Of a stretch of DNA of 64,000 bases, positions 27,043 to 34,449 are shown piece after piece; position 1 is the stretch's first letter; the number at the start of each line of letters is the position of its first letter. Source of the stretch: Microbulbifer celer. Lineage in GTDB: Bacteria > Pseudomonadota > Gammaproteobacteria > Pseudomonadales > Cellvibrionaceae. Made by a program: the position numbers and the translations under genes. A model generated the notes under the pieces. The model was not told the DNA's origin. It ran no database searches and worked only from the letters and a program-made list of their open reading frames with translations. The stretch spans positions 4,282,002 through 4,346,001 of the forward strand of contig NZ_CP087715.1 in NCBI RefSeq assembly GCF_020991125.1. The letters run 5' to 3'.

Positions 27043-28347
27043 TTACAGGGGTTTGCGCAGCACCCGGGAGTTGCGCTGGATGTTGTACAGCGACTTGCGC
27101 GCAGCAGGCAGATCGCTGGCATCTACCTGGGTAAAGCCGCGCTCGATAAACCAGTGCTCGGTCTGGGTCGTGAGCACATAGATTTCCGGCAGCTCCAGCG
27201 CCCGCGCCTGCCGCTCCAGGTGCTGCAACAGCTTGGCGCCGCGGCCACCACCGCGGAACTCCGGATGGATCGCCACACAGGCGATTTCTGCGGCGACGGT
27301 ATCGCCCTGATTGTCGAGAATCGGATACAGCGCAGCACAGGCTACTGGCGTGCCGTCCACTTCCACCAGGGTGAAATGGTCGATTTCCGCCTCGAGCTTT
27401 TCCCGTGAGCGGCGCACCAGAATCCCCTGCTTCTCCAGCGGTCTTATCAGCCCCAGTATTCCGCCCACATCGGTGATCCGCGCGCGCCTCACCACCTCGT
27501 AGCTGTCGCGGTAGATCATGGTGCCGGCGCCCTCGCGGCTCAGCAGCTCCTGCAGCAGGGCCCCGTTATCGGCGTAACTCAGCAGGTGTACGCGCTGAAT
27601 ACCGGCGTTACAGGCATTGATCGCACAGGCGAGGGTTTCACTATCCACGGACTCCTGCGCATCTTCCGCCTGATGGATACTGAGATCGTAAACCGGGGCG
27701 CCATCCACAATGAGCTGTGGTGTATCGCGGAACACAATCAGCTTCTCTGCCTTCAGGCTCTGTGCCGCTTCCGCTGCCAGGTCGAGGTAGTTCAGGTTGA
27801 ACAGCTCACCGGTGAGGGAAGTGCCCAGCGGAGAGATCAGTACCAGTGACCCTTCATCCAGCGCGCGGCTTATGGCGGCGACCTCCATACGCCGTACCTT
27901 GCCGGTCCAGCCCATATCGGTACCGTCAATCACGCCTACCGGGCGTGCGGTAACGAAATTGCCGGAAACTACCTTGAGCGCCGCGCGGGCCATGGGGGAA
28001 TCCGGGAGTCCCTGGGAAAATGCCGCCTCGATCTCGAAACGCAGTTTGCCCACTGTCTCTTTGATGACCTCGAGGGTTTCGCGATCGGTTACCCGGGTAT
28101 TGCCCTGGAAGCGGCTGTGGACACCGTTTTTCTCCAGGGTGCAATTTACCTGCGCGCGGGCGCCGTGCACCAGCACCAGCCTAACTCCCAGGCTGATCAG
28201 CAGCGTCAGATCGTGCACCAGATTGCGAAAGTTCTCGTGCCCTAAGCCTTCGCCCGGAATCGCAACCACCAGGGTTCGCCCGCGCAGATCATTGATATAG
28301 GGCGCGGCGTTACGGAACCAGTTTAGGGTGGTGTTTTCTGTGTTCAC
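27043..28347 (-). CDS. argA: N-acetylglutamate synthase
   Basis: 434 residues in two domains: an N-terminal amino-acid-kinase-like domain that binds the inhibitor arginine (about 1-285, with VLVHGARAQ) and a C-terminal GNAT acetyltransferase domain (about 290-434, with HPEFRGGGRGAKLLQHLE and ERGFTQV). It makes N-acetylglutamate, the first step of arginine synthesis. The start is GTG at 28347 and I found no strong ribosome-binding site. argE follows on the same strand, but a repeat element (28463-28577) and 256 bases lie between argA's start side and argE's stop, so argE, upstream in transcription, would read through the element toward argA. Confidence 0.95.
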   Translation of the reverse strand: MNTENTTLNWFRNAAPYINDLRGRTLVVAIPGEGLGHENFRNLVHDLTLLISLGVRLVLVHGARAQVNCTLEKNGVHSRFQGNTRVTDRETLEVIKETVGKLRFEIEAAFSQGLPDSPMARAALKVVSGNFVTARPVGVIDGTDMGWTGKVRRMEVAAISRALDEGSLVLISPLGTSLTGELFNLNYLDLAAEAAQSLKAEKLIVFRDTPQLIVDGAPVYDLSIHQAEDAQESVDSETLACAINACNAGIQRVHLLSYADNGALLQELLSREGAGTMIYRDSYEVVRRARITDVGGILGLIRPLEKQGILVRRSREKLEAEIDHFTLVEVDGTPVACAALYPILDNQGDTVAAEIACVAIHPEFRGGGRGAKLLQHLERQARALELPEIYVLTTQTEHWFIERGFTQVDASDLPAARKSLYNIQRNSRVLRKPL

Positions 28348-28462
28348 GATGTTTTCAGTTCGGCAATTAAATTGGTTGAGGGTACAATATAACGCATTTT
28401 CTGCGGGATTTATTTGGACTACTGATTAGGAGTTCTGATAGATCTGCAAAACTTCGGGCGCA

Positions 28463-28577
28463 GGCATCGATACCGGGTACGCTTTCGCGAGACCGTCTGC
28501 GGCCAGGACGGCCGCAGCCGAGCCCCCATGGATGGGTTTACGGCGTGTCTCGCGAAAGCGTACCCGGTAGCGGTGCC
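28463..28577 (-). repeat. Covarying inverted-repeat element, copy 3
   Basis: Arms at 28463-28493 and 28547-28577 pair over 31 bases with two or three mismatches near the outer end. Read on the minus strand, the centre has ACGCCGTAAACCC, CCCA-TCCA-TGGG, GGGGGCTC and an inner hairpin whose stem is CTGCGGCC / GGCCGCAG around GTCCT. This stem replaces the TAAAAC type of copies 2 and 4 but keeps pairing. It lies between argE (upstream in transcription) and argA. A further arm-end fragment GGTACCGCTAC (28597-28607) covers the argE stop codon. Confidence 0.9.
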
Positions 28578-28603
28578 GCCACCGAAGCTTAAAACAGGTA
28601 CCG

Positions 28604-29767
28604 CTACAGGCAGAACCGCCCAATCATCCCCCGCAGGGTTTCCACCATCGGGTCAATCCGCTCCAGCCCGAGATATTCATCCGGCTGGTGGGCCTGATCG
28701 ATATCGCCGGGGCCGAGGACAATGGTCTGCATCCCGAGCTTCTGCAGAAACGGTGCCTCGGTGGCAAAGGCCACGCTTTCCGCACTGTGCCCGGTCAATT
28801 TTTCCGCCGCCTGCACCAGCTCCGATTGCGCCGGTTCTTCAAATGCCTCCACGCCACCGATCAGCGAATCCATCTCCAGCTTGATCTTGTCTCCACCAAC
28901 CACACTGTTAAGTCGCTGGTGCAACTCACCGCGCAGCTCGTCCATGGCCATACCCGGTAGCGGGCGCAGGTCGAACTGTAATTCAGTGTGGCCGCAGATA
29001 CGGTTGGGATTATCGCCGCCGTGAATACAGCCAAAATTGAGCGTGGGCACTTCCACCGCAAAGCCCGGATTGCGAAAGCGGCTCTGCCACTCGCCGCGCA
29101 GCTTGAGGATTTCGCCCATCGCGGTGTGCATCGCTTCCAGGGCGCTGGCACCGTAAGCGGGATTCGACGAGTGCCCCGCCTGGCCGGTAATGCGCAGGCG
29201 CTCCATCATCATCCCCTTATGCATACGGATGGGCTTGAGACCGGTGGGCTCACCGATAATCGCGTAGCGGGCTTTCGGCAGACCCGCTTTGACCAGTGCG
29301 CGGGCGCCGGACATGGAGGTTTCCTCGTCGGCGGTGGCGAGAATGATCAGCGGTTGCTGCAGTGGTTTCTCTGCAAAACTCTTTGCCGCCTCGATCGCCA
29401 GCGGGAAAAAGCCTTTCATATCGGTACTGCCGAGCCCGTACAGACGGTTGTCCCGTTCGTCGAGCTTGAATGGATCCGATTGCCAGCGGTTATCGTCGTA
29501 GGGCACCGTGTCGGTGTGCCCGGCCAGAACCAGACCACCGGCGCCGCTGCCGCTACCGGAGAGCGTGGCGATCAGGTTGGCTTTATTGGGCTGCCCCTCG
29601 ATAGGCATGATCTCGATACTGAAGCCGAGGGTTTCCAGCCAGGCTGCGAGCAGATCGATCACGCCGCGGTTGCCCATATCCAGCGCGGGGTTGGTGGCGC
29701 TGACGCTGGGGCTGGCCACCAGCTGTTTCAGCTGGCTTTGCAGGTCGGGCAGGGTGCGGGCATTCAT
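28604..29767 (-). CDS. argE: Acetylornithine deacetylase
   Basis: 387 residues, M20 metallopeptidase family; it releases ornithine from N-acetylornithine. Metal-site motifs are LAGHTDTVPYDD (His/Asp), ATADEETSMSGA (catalytic Glu), and EPTGLKPI. The dimerisation domain follows (about 185-295), with the C-terminal GPGDIDQAHQPDEYL containing the last metal-binding His. The stop codon (TAG) lies inside an 11-base match to the outer arm of the repeat family. It is 24 bases downstream of the DMT transporter gene start region on the same strand. Confidence 0.94.
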   Translation of the reverse strand: MNARTLPDLQSQLKQLVASPSVSATNPALDMGNRGVIDLLAAWLETLGFSIEIMPIEGQPNKANLIATLSGSGSGAGGLVLAGHTDTVPYDDNRWQSDPFKLDERDNRLYGLGSTDMKGFFPLAIEAAKSFAEKPLQQPLIILATADEETSMSGARALVKAGLPKARYAIIGEPTGLKPIRMHKGMMMERLRITGQAGHSSNPAYGASALEAMHTAMGEILKLRGEWQSRFRNPGFAVEVPTLNFGCIHGGDNPNRICGHTELQFDLRPLPGMAMDELRGELHQRLNSVVGGDKIKLEMDSLIGGVEAFEEPAQSELVQAAEKLTGHSAESVAFATEAPFLQKLGMQTIVLGPGDIDQAHQPDEYLGLERIDPMVETLRGMIGRFCL

Positions 29768-29791
29768 GGCGCTGTCCTTATGTCGCTGGTT

Positions 29792-30670
29792 TCAATTCCG
29801 TCTGTGTTGCTGCTGTCGTTGTCGAGTGTGCCATTCGCTGAGGGCAACCGCGGCGACGATAAGCAGGCCACCGGCGAGCAGCCGCGGCAGGTGGGCGTCG
29901 CGATTCCAGATTAACAGATTCACCAGCAGGCCCGCAGGAATCAGGGCATTGTTCATTGCCGCAAGAGTGCCGGCGGAAACCTGGGTGGCGCCCTTGTTCC
30001 AGAGAAAATAGCCGAGACCGGAGGCCACCGCACCCAACCACAGCAGAATACCCCATTGGATGGGTGTTTTCGGATAGTCTGCCTGGCCCAATGCCAGCCA
30101 GGCGATTGAGACGACGAGACTGGCGCCAACAAAGAACCAGCCAAATACCTGTCGCTGGGGCAATGGGTGCTCGCGATAACCGGCAGATTGCATAAACTGC
30201 CTGTAGGCCACCTGTCCGCTGGCGAAACAGAGGTTGGCGCCCTGGACGACCAGAAAACCGCGCCAGTAGCCGCCACTCAGTTCATCCCAGCGAATAACTG
30301 CGGCACCGAATACCGCAATGGCGGCGACCAGGAGATTCCACCAGGAAAAATGTCGCTTTAGCAGGTCGTCGATCAGGGTGATATACACCGGTGTGAAGAT
30401 GGTGAACAGCAGTACTTCCGGTACGCTCAATAGCAGGAATGACTGGTAGTAAAACAGGTACATGGCCCCCAGTTGTACGGCGCCGATGACCATCAACGAC
30501 AGTGCTGTGCGCGGTGGGGTGCGCCAGTTGATCAGGGGCAGGAATACCGCGGCGGCGAGCAGTACGCGGGTGAGAACGGAAAAATAACTGTCCACCTGTC
30601 CGGCCAGGTAAACGCCGATCAGGCTGAAAGAGAAGGCCCACAGGAGGGTGACCAGTATCAACAGTGTCAT
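29792..30670 (-). CDS. EamA/DMT-family transporter
   Basis: 292 residues with ten predicted membrane helices in two EamA repeats. It begins MTLLILVTLLWAFSFSLIGV, the family's LLWAFSF signature, and the second repeat carries WGILLWLGAVASGLGYFLWN, also typical. Members export amino acids, nucleosides or other small metabolites; the substrate here cannot be told. It ends in a basic HTRQRQQQHRRN tail. The gene lies 24 bases upstream of argE on the same strand and may be co-transcribed. Its start codon is only 20 bases from the divergent DUF6314-like gene. Confidence 0.88.
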   Translation of the reverse strand: MTLLILVTLLWAFSFSLIGVYLAGQVDSYFSVLTRVLLAAAVFLPLINWRTPPRTALSLMVIGAVQLGAMYLFYYQSFLLLSVPEVLLFTIFTPVYITLIDDLLKRHFSWWNLLVAAIAVFGAAVIRWDELSGGYWRGFLVVQGANLCFASGQVAYRQFMQSAGYREHPLPQRQVFGWFFVGASLVVSIAWLALGQADYPKTPIQWGILLWLGAVASGLGYFLWNKGATQVSAGTLAAMNNALIPAGLLVNLLIWNRDAHLPRLLAGGLLIVAAVALSEWHTRQRQQQHRRN

Positions 30671-30690
30671 AAGGTTTGGAGTCTGGATGA

Positions 30691-31167
30691 ATGTCGGCTG
30701 ATTTAGATAATGATAAGGCTTTTCAGACGGCGCTTGCGCAGCTGTGGGCGAGGCTCGGAAAAATCACGGCGTTCAGTTTCAGTGCCAGCAACGGGCCCGG
30801 TTCAAGAACCAACTGGCGCGGTCACGGCCGTGGTGAGGTGGCGGTGACTTCGGATGAGGGTAACCTGATATTTTCCGAGCAGGCGGAATATACCGATGGT
30901 GACGGCCACAAAATCCAGTTGCAGAACCGCTATCGCTGGAGCCGGGATGACAATGCCATTCGCCTGGAACACCTGCGCCGTGAAGAGCCGGTGCTGTTGT
31001 TTGCCCTGGCGCCGGTGACCGAACACGGTTTTCGCGAGGTGGCCGCGCATCACTGTGGCGACGATATTTACACCGCGGAGTTGCTGTTACACAAGGATCA
31101 ACTGGAGCTGATCTGGCAGATCCACGGGCCGCGGAAGAATGAACGGTTGCACTATCACTATTGGTAG
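30691..31167 (+). CDS. DUF6314-like small protein
   Basis: 158 residues, no signal peptide or membrane helix. The order of features fits DUF6314 as I remember it: WRGHGRGEVAV near residue 42, an NRYRWSRDDNAIRLEHLRR segment, then HHCGDDIYTAELLL and a GPRKNERLHYHYW end. The domain resembles a lipocalin-like beta barrel; no function is known to me. A GGAG lies about ten bases before the ATG. Copy 4 of the repeat family begins 28 bases after the stop. Confidence 0.72.
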   Translation: MSADLDNDKAFQTALAQLWARLGKITAFSFSASNGPGSRTNWRGHGRGEVAVTSDEGNLIFSEQAEYTDGDGHKIQLQNRYRWSRDDNAIRLEHLRREEPVLLFALAPVTEHGFREVAAHHCGDDIYTAELLLHKDQLELIWQIHGPRKNERLHYHYW

Positions 31168-31194
31168 CTCTCAAAGAAGCCCTGTCGCGGCTAT

Positions 31195-31343
31195 GGTGGC
31201 GGTGACGCTACCGGGTGCGAACTTGTGAGACACGCCGTGAACCCAGTCCGGCCGCTCCATCGCGGCGCCTTCGGCCCATGGGGGCTCTTCTAAAACATCC
31301 CTGTTTTAGAAGGTCTCACAAGTTCGCACCCGGCATCGCCACC
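31195..31343 (+). repeat. Covarying inverted-repeat element, copy 4 (long centre)
   Basis: The core arms 31211-31230 and 31314-31333 are perfectly complementary; outer GGTGGCG / CGCCACC (31195-31201, 31337-31343) also pair. The inner hairpin CTTCTAAAAC-ATCCCT-GTTTTAGAAG is identical in stem to copy 2. The CCCA-TCCA-TGGG part is expanded by about 30 bases into a longer hairpin (GCCGC / GCGGC) that still displays TCCAT in its loop. It sits between the convergent DUF6314-like and PhzF-like genes. Confidence 0.9.
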
Positions 31344-31380
31344 TTCTCGGAGATTGACGCACGTTGATTTAACCGTTGGG

Positions 31381-32172
31381 TCAAAGGCTTATCTGTCCAC
31401 GTAAATAAGTCACCGCCCGCCCACGCATAATCACCCGCTCACCATTCAGCTCGCAGTCCAGCTCGCCACCGCGGGACGAAATCTGCTTCGCCTGCAACGC
31501 AGTCCGGTCCAGTTTCTCTGCCCAGAACGGCACCAGCAATGTATGCGCGGAGCCGGTGACAGGGTCTTCGTCGATACCGATGGCGGGGGCGAAAAAGCGG
31601 CTGACGAAATCGCAGTCGTTACCGGGGGCGGTGCAGATCAGGCCTTTGTAGGGCAGCGCGGCCACAGCGCGCATATCCGGGGTGAGGCTGGCGATGTCTT
31701 CGGCAGTGGCGAATTCCACCAGTAACTGGTCGTTGGAACCGGCCACTTCCAGCAGCTTGAGTGGCCTGGCGCCGAGGGCGGCGGTATAGCTGTCATCGAG
31801 CGGGATTTCGCGGGTCTGCTTTGCGGGAAAGTCCAGAGACAGCAGATCACCTTCCTGACGCACGATCAGTTCGCCGCTGCGAGTGAAGAAGTGGATTTCC
31901 GGGTCGGTGAACCCCAACTCGGTCCACAGCAGGTGTGCGGTGACCAGGGTCGCATGGCCGCACAGGGGGACTTCTTCGCCCGGAGTGAACCAGCGCAGCT
32001 CGAAGCCGTTGCCGACGGGGACGGTGAAGGCGGTCTCGGCGAGGTTGTTCTCGGCGGCGATCTGTTGCATCAGCTGGTCGTCCAGCCAATGGGTCAGGGG
32101 GACGTAAGCGGCGGGGTTACCTTGGAACAGTTCGGAGGTAAAGGCGTCGGCTTGATAGATAGGCAGTTGCAT
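31381..32172 (-). CDS. PhzF-family isomerase/epimerase-like protein
   Basis: 263 residues from the ATG at 32172; the frame extends eight codons further but that part overlaps a terminator stem, and the family usually starts MQLPIYQVDAF, as here. The fold is the DapF-like double hotdog of PhzF. Signatures are FQGNPAAYVPL, AAENNLAETAF (catalytic Glu near residue 45), LRWFTPGEEVPLCGHATL, and DPVTGSAHTLL near the C-terminus. The physiological substrate is unknown; no phenazine genes are nearby. It is a monocistronic minus-strand gene directly behind the pit terminator. Confidence 0.9.
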   Translation of the reverse strand: MQLPIYQADAFTSELFQGNPAAYVPLTHWLDDQLMQQIAAENNLAETAFTVPVGNGFELRWFTPGEEVPLCGHATLVTAHLLWTELGFTDPEIHFFTRSGELIVRQEGDLLSLDFPAKQTREIPLDDSYTAALGARPLKLLEVAGSNDQLLVEFATAEDIASLTPDMRAVAALPYKGLICTAPGNDCDFVSRFFAPAIGIDEDPVTGSAHTLLVPFWAEKLDRTALQAKQISSRGGELDCELNGERVIMRGRAVTYLRGQISL

Positions 32173-32194
32173 GGGAATGTCCTTCTCCATTGCC

Positions 32195-32229
32195 AAAAAA
32201 AAAAGGGGAGCTCGGAAGCTCCCCTTTTT
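32195..32229 (-). terminator. Terminator of the pit operon
   Basis: GGGGAGCT (32205-32212) pairs with AGCTCCCC (32217-32224), extended by A/T pairs. On the minus strand it is followed by ten T residues, making it a strong terminator 48 bases after pit. It ends 23 bases upstream of the PhzF-like start codon. Confidence 0.95.
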
Positions 32230-32276
32230 ATCAGTTGTGGCCGGTTTTTACTATGGCCAGGTTACCAGCCCTTTTT

Positions 32277-33554
32277 CTACCAACCGAAGACGCCCTTGAA
32301 GAAGAAGAAAAAGATGATCGCGATGCCGGCGCCGGCGGGCAGGGTAACGACCCAGGAGGCGGCGATGGTGGTGATCATGCGCAGGTTCAGGGCGCCGATG
32401 CCGCGGGCCAGGCCCACACCCAGCACCGCCCCCACCAGGGTGTGGGTGGTGGAGATGGGCAGGCCGGTACCGGACGCGAGTACCACGGTGGCGGCGGCAC
32501 CCAGCTCGGCGGCGAAGCCACGGCTCGGGGTCAGTTCGGTGATCTTTCTGCCAATGGTGGCCATTACCTTGAAGCCGTAGGTGGCGAGACCGACTACGAT
32601 ACCGGCACCCCCGAGCAACAGAATCCACGGCGGCATGGAGGCCTTGGCGGTCACTGCGCCCATCTGCACGGTATTGACTACCGCTGCGAGCGGGCCGACG
32701 GCATTGGCCACGTCGTTGGAGCCGTGAGCGAAGGCCATGGCACAGGCGGTAAATACCATCAGGATGGCGAACACCCGCTCTACGTTGGCAAAGCGGTTGT
32801 CGCGCTCGCGTTCCGGATCCCGCTTGATACGTTTCAGCATCATCACACCGATGCCCATCACGATCAGCCCGGCGACACCCGCGATGAGGGCGTCCTGCCA
32901 GAAAGACAGGGAGATATCCGCATCCTTCAATACATGCTTCAGCCCCTTGGTGAGGGTAACCATGGCGATCATCCAGCCTACGGCAAACATGTAGAAAGGA
33001 ATGTAGCGCTTGGCATTGCCGAAAGGATCTTCAGTGTTGAGGATCAGGCGTTGCACACTGCGGAACAGCATAAAGGAGATGGTGCCCGCCAGTACCGGCG
33101 AGACCACCCAGCTGGCAACGATGCTGCCCACTTTGCCCCAGGCCACGGCGTCCGGTGAGATGCCGACCGCAGAAAAACCGACGATGGCGCCGACGATGGA
33201 ATGGGTGGTGGATACCGGCCAGCCCAGGATGCTGGCGATCAGCAGCCAGGTGCCGGCCGCCAACAGTGCCGAGAGCATACCGTAGACCAGCAACTCGGGC
33301 TGGTCGTTGAAAATATCCGAGGAAATGATGCCCTTGCGGATGGTGGCGGTGACCTCACCGCCAGCGAGGTAGGCACCGGCAAACTCGAAAATCATGGCGA
33401 TGATGATCGCCTGTTTGATGGTAAGTGCGCGGGAGCCGACGGAGGTCCCCATGGCGTTGGCAACGTCGTTGGCACCGACGCCCCAGGCCATAAAAAAGCC
33501 GAATACACAGGCCAGGATCAAAAAGATATGGCCGTACTGAGCAATGATATCCAC
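32277..33554 (-). CDS. pit: Inorganic phosphate (or metal-phosphate) transporter Pit
   Basis: 425 residues with about ten membrane helices in two inverted halves. Each half carries the PiT signature: GVGANDVANAMGTSVGSRAL (about 26-45) and AHGSNDVANAVGPLAA (about 273-288). These motifs bind phosphate. It is a low-affinity proton or sodium symporter in the inner membrane. The DUF47 gene ends 15 bases upstream on the same strand, a partnership common in bacteria. A strong terminator follows. Confidence 0.93.
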   Translation of the reverse strand: MDIIAQYGHIFLILACVFGFFMAWGVGANDVANAMGTSVGSRALTIKQAIIIAMIFEFAGAYLAGGEVTATIRKGIISSDIFNDQPELLVYGMLSALLAAGTWLLIASILGWPVSTTHSIVGAIVGFSAVGISPDAVAWGKVGSIVASWVVSPVLAGTISFMLFRSVQRLILNTEDPFGNAKRYIPFYMFAVGWMIAMVTLTKGLKHVLKDADISLSFWQDALIAGVAGLIVMGIGVMMLKRIKRDPERERDNRFANVERVFAILMVFTACAMAFAHGSNDVANAVGPLAAVVNTVQMGAVTAKASMPPWILLLGGAGIVVGLATYGFKVMATIGRKITELTPSRGFAAELGAAATVVLASGTGLPISTTHTLVGAVLGVGLARGIGALNLRMITTIAASWVVTLPAGAGIAIIFFFFFKGVFGW

Positions 33555-33569
33555 GTTTTCTCTCCCCCG

Positions 33570-34247
33570 TTAACGCGCCAGCAGCAGCTGCAATCGGTTG
33601 CCCACGCCGTGGGCCTCATCTGCCAGGTCGCCGACCCACTCGATAATCCGGTAGAGAAAAATCACGTCTACCGGCGGCAGGTCTTTTTCTAGTTTGAACA
33701 GTGCGGCGCGTACTTCGACTTCGAGTTTGTCGGATTTACGCTCGAGGTCGTCCAGCTCTTCGGTCATGCGGCGGGTGATGTCCACCTCGCGCCCGGCAAA
33801 GCCGGACTCCAGCAGTTCGTCCAGCTCGTTGATGGCCTTCAGTGCCTGGGCGGAGGCCGCCACGGCGCTTTCCACAAAGGTGGCCATCATGCCGTGCATG
33901 GATTCGGGGATCTGCATCTTCCGGCCGGTGGCGAGACCGGCGATATCCTGAGCCTTGTTGGCTACCTTGTCCTGGACGTGCAGCAGTTCCAGCAGGTCGG
34001 TGCGGGAGACCGGCATGAACAGGCTGTCCGGCAGATGCAGGCGCAGGTCTTTCTTGATGTCATCGGCGCGGTTCTCGCTGGCGGAAATGCGCAGTTGAAT
34101 CTCGCCCGCGGCGTCGAAGTCGCCCTTCATAAGGGCCTCAAAGAAGGGCACCAGATCCGCGGACGCCTCGTGGGCGGTCGCCATGTGCTCCTTGATCGGC
34201 TTGATTGGTGAACGGCCGAACAGGTTGGCGATATTGGACAGGGGCAT
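33570..34247 (-). CDS. DUF47/PhoU-like phosphate transport accessory protein
   Basis: 225 residues, all helical, resembling the YkaA/TIGR00153 family. The N-terminus NLFGRSPIKPIKEHM and the central KKDLRLHLPDSLFMPVSR are family marks. Charged coiled-coil segments (TEELDDLERKSDKLEVEVR) follow. Members are encoded directly before pit genes and are thought to control Pit activity, in analogy to PhoU. AAGGAA precedes the ATG. It is divergent from the GspE-like gene, with 202 bases between. Confidence 0.88.
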   Translation of the reverse strand: MPLSNIANLFGRSPIKPIKEHMATAHEASADLVPFFEALMKGDFDAAGEIQLRISASENRADDIKKDLRLHLPDSLFMPVSRTDLLELLHVQDKVANKAQDIAGLATGRKMQIPESMHGMMATFVESAVAASAQALKAINELDELLESGFAGREVDITRRMTEELDDLERKSDKLEVEVRAALFKLEKDLPPVDVIFLYRIIEWVGDLADEAHGVGNRLQLLLAR

Positions 34248-34449
34248 GGTCTGTTCCTTTTCCGATCCTGACTGAAATTAAGTGAAACGCCGCCCGGGCG
34301 GCCAAATTGGGCGGCATGGTACCCCAACCTGTGCGCAGGTCACAGTGACGGTTTGGTTTCCATGTCATTCTGTCTACCCCGCGCACTGTAGGCCGTCGTT
34401 ATAAGAGCTACAATGCGCCTTCACACTAAGCGTAGACGGGTGCAATTGT

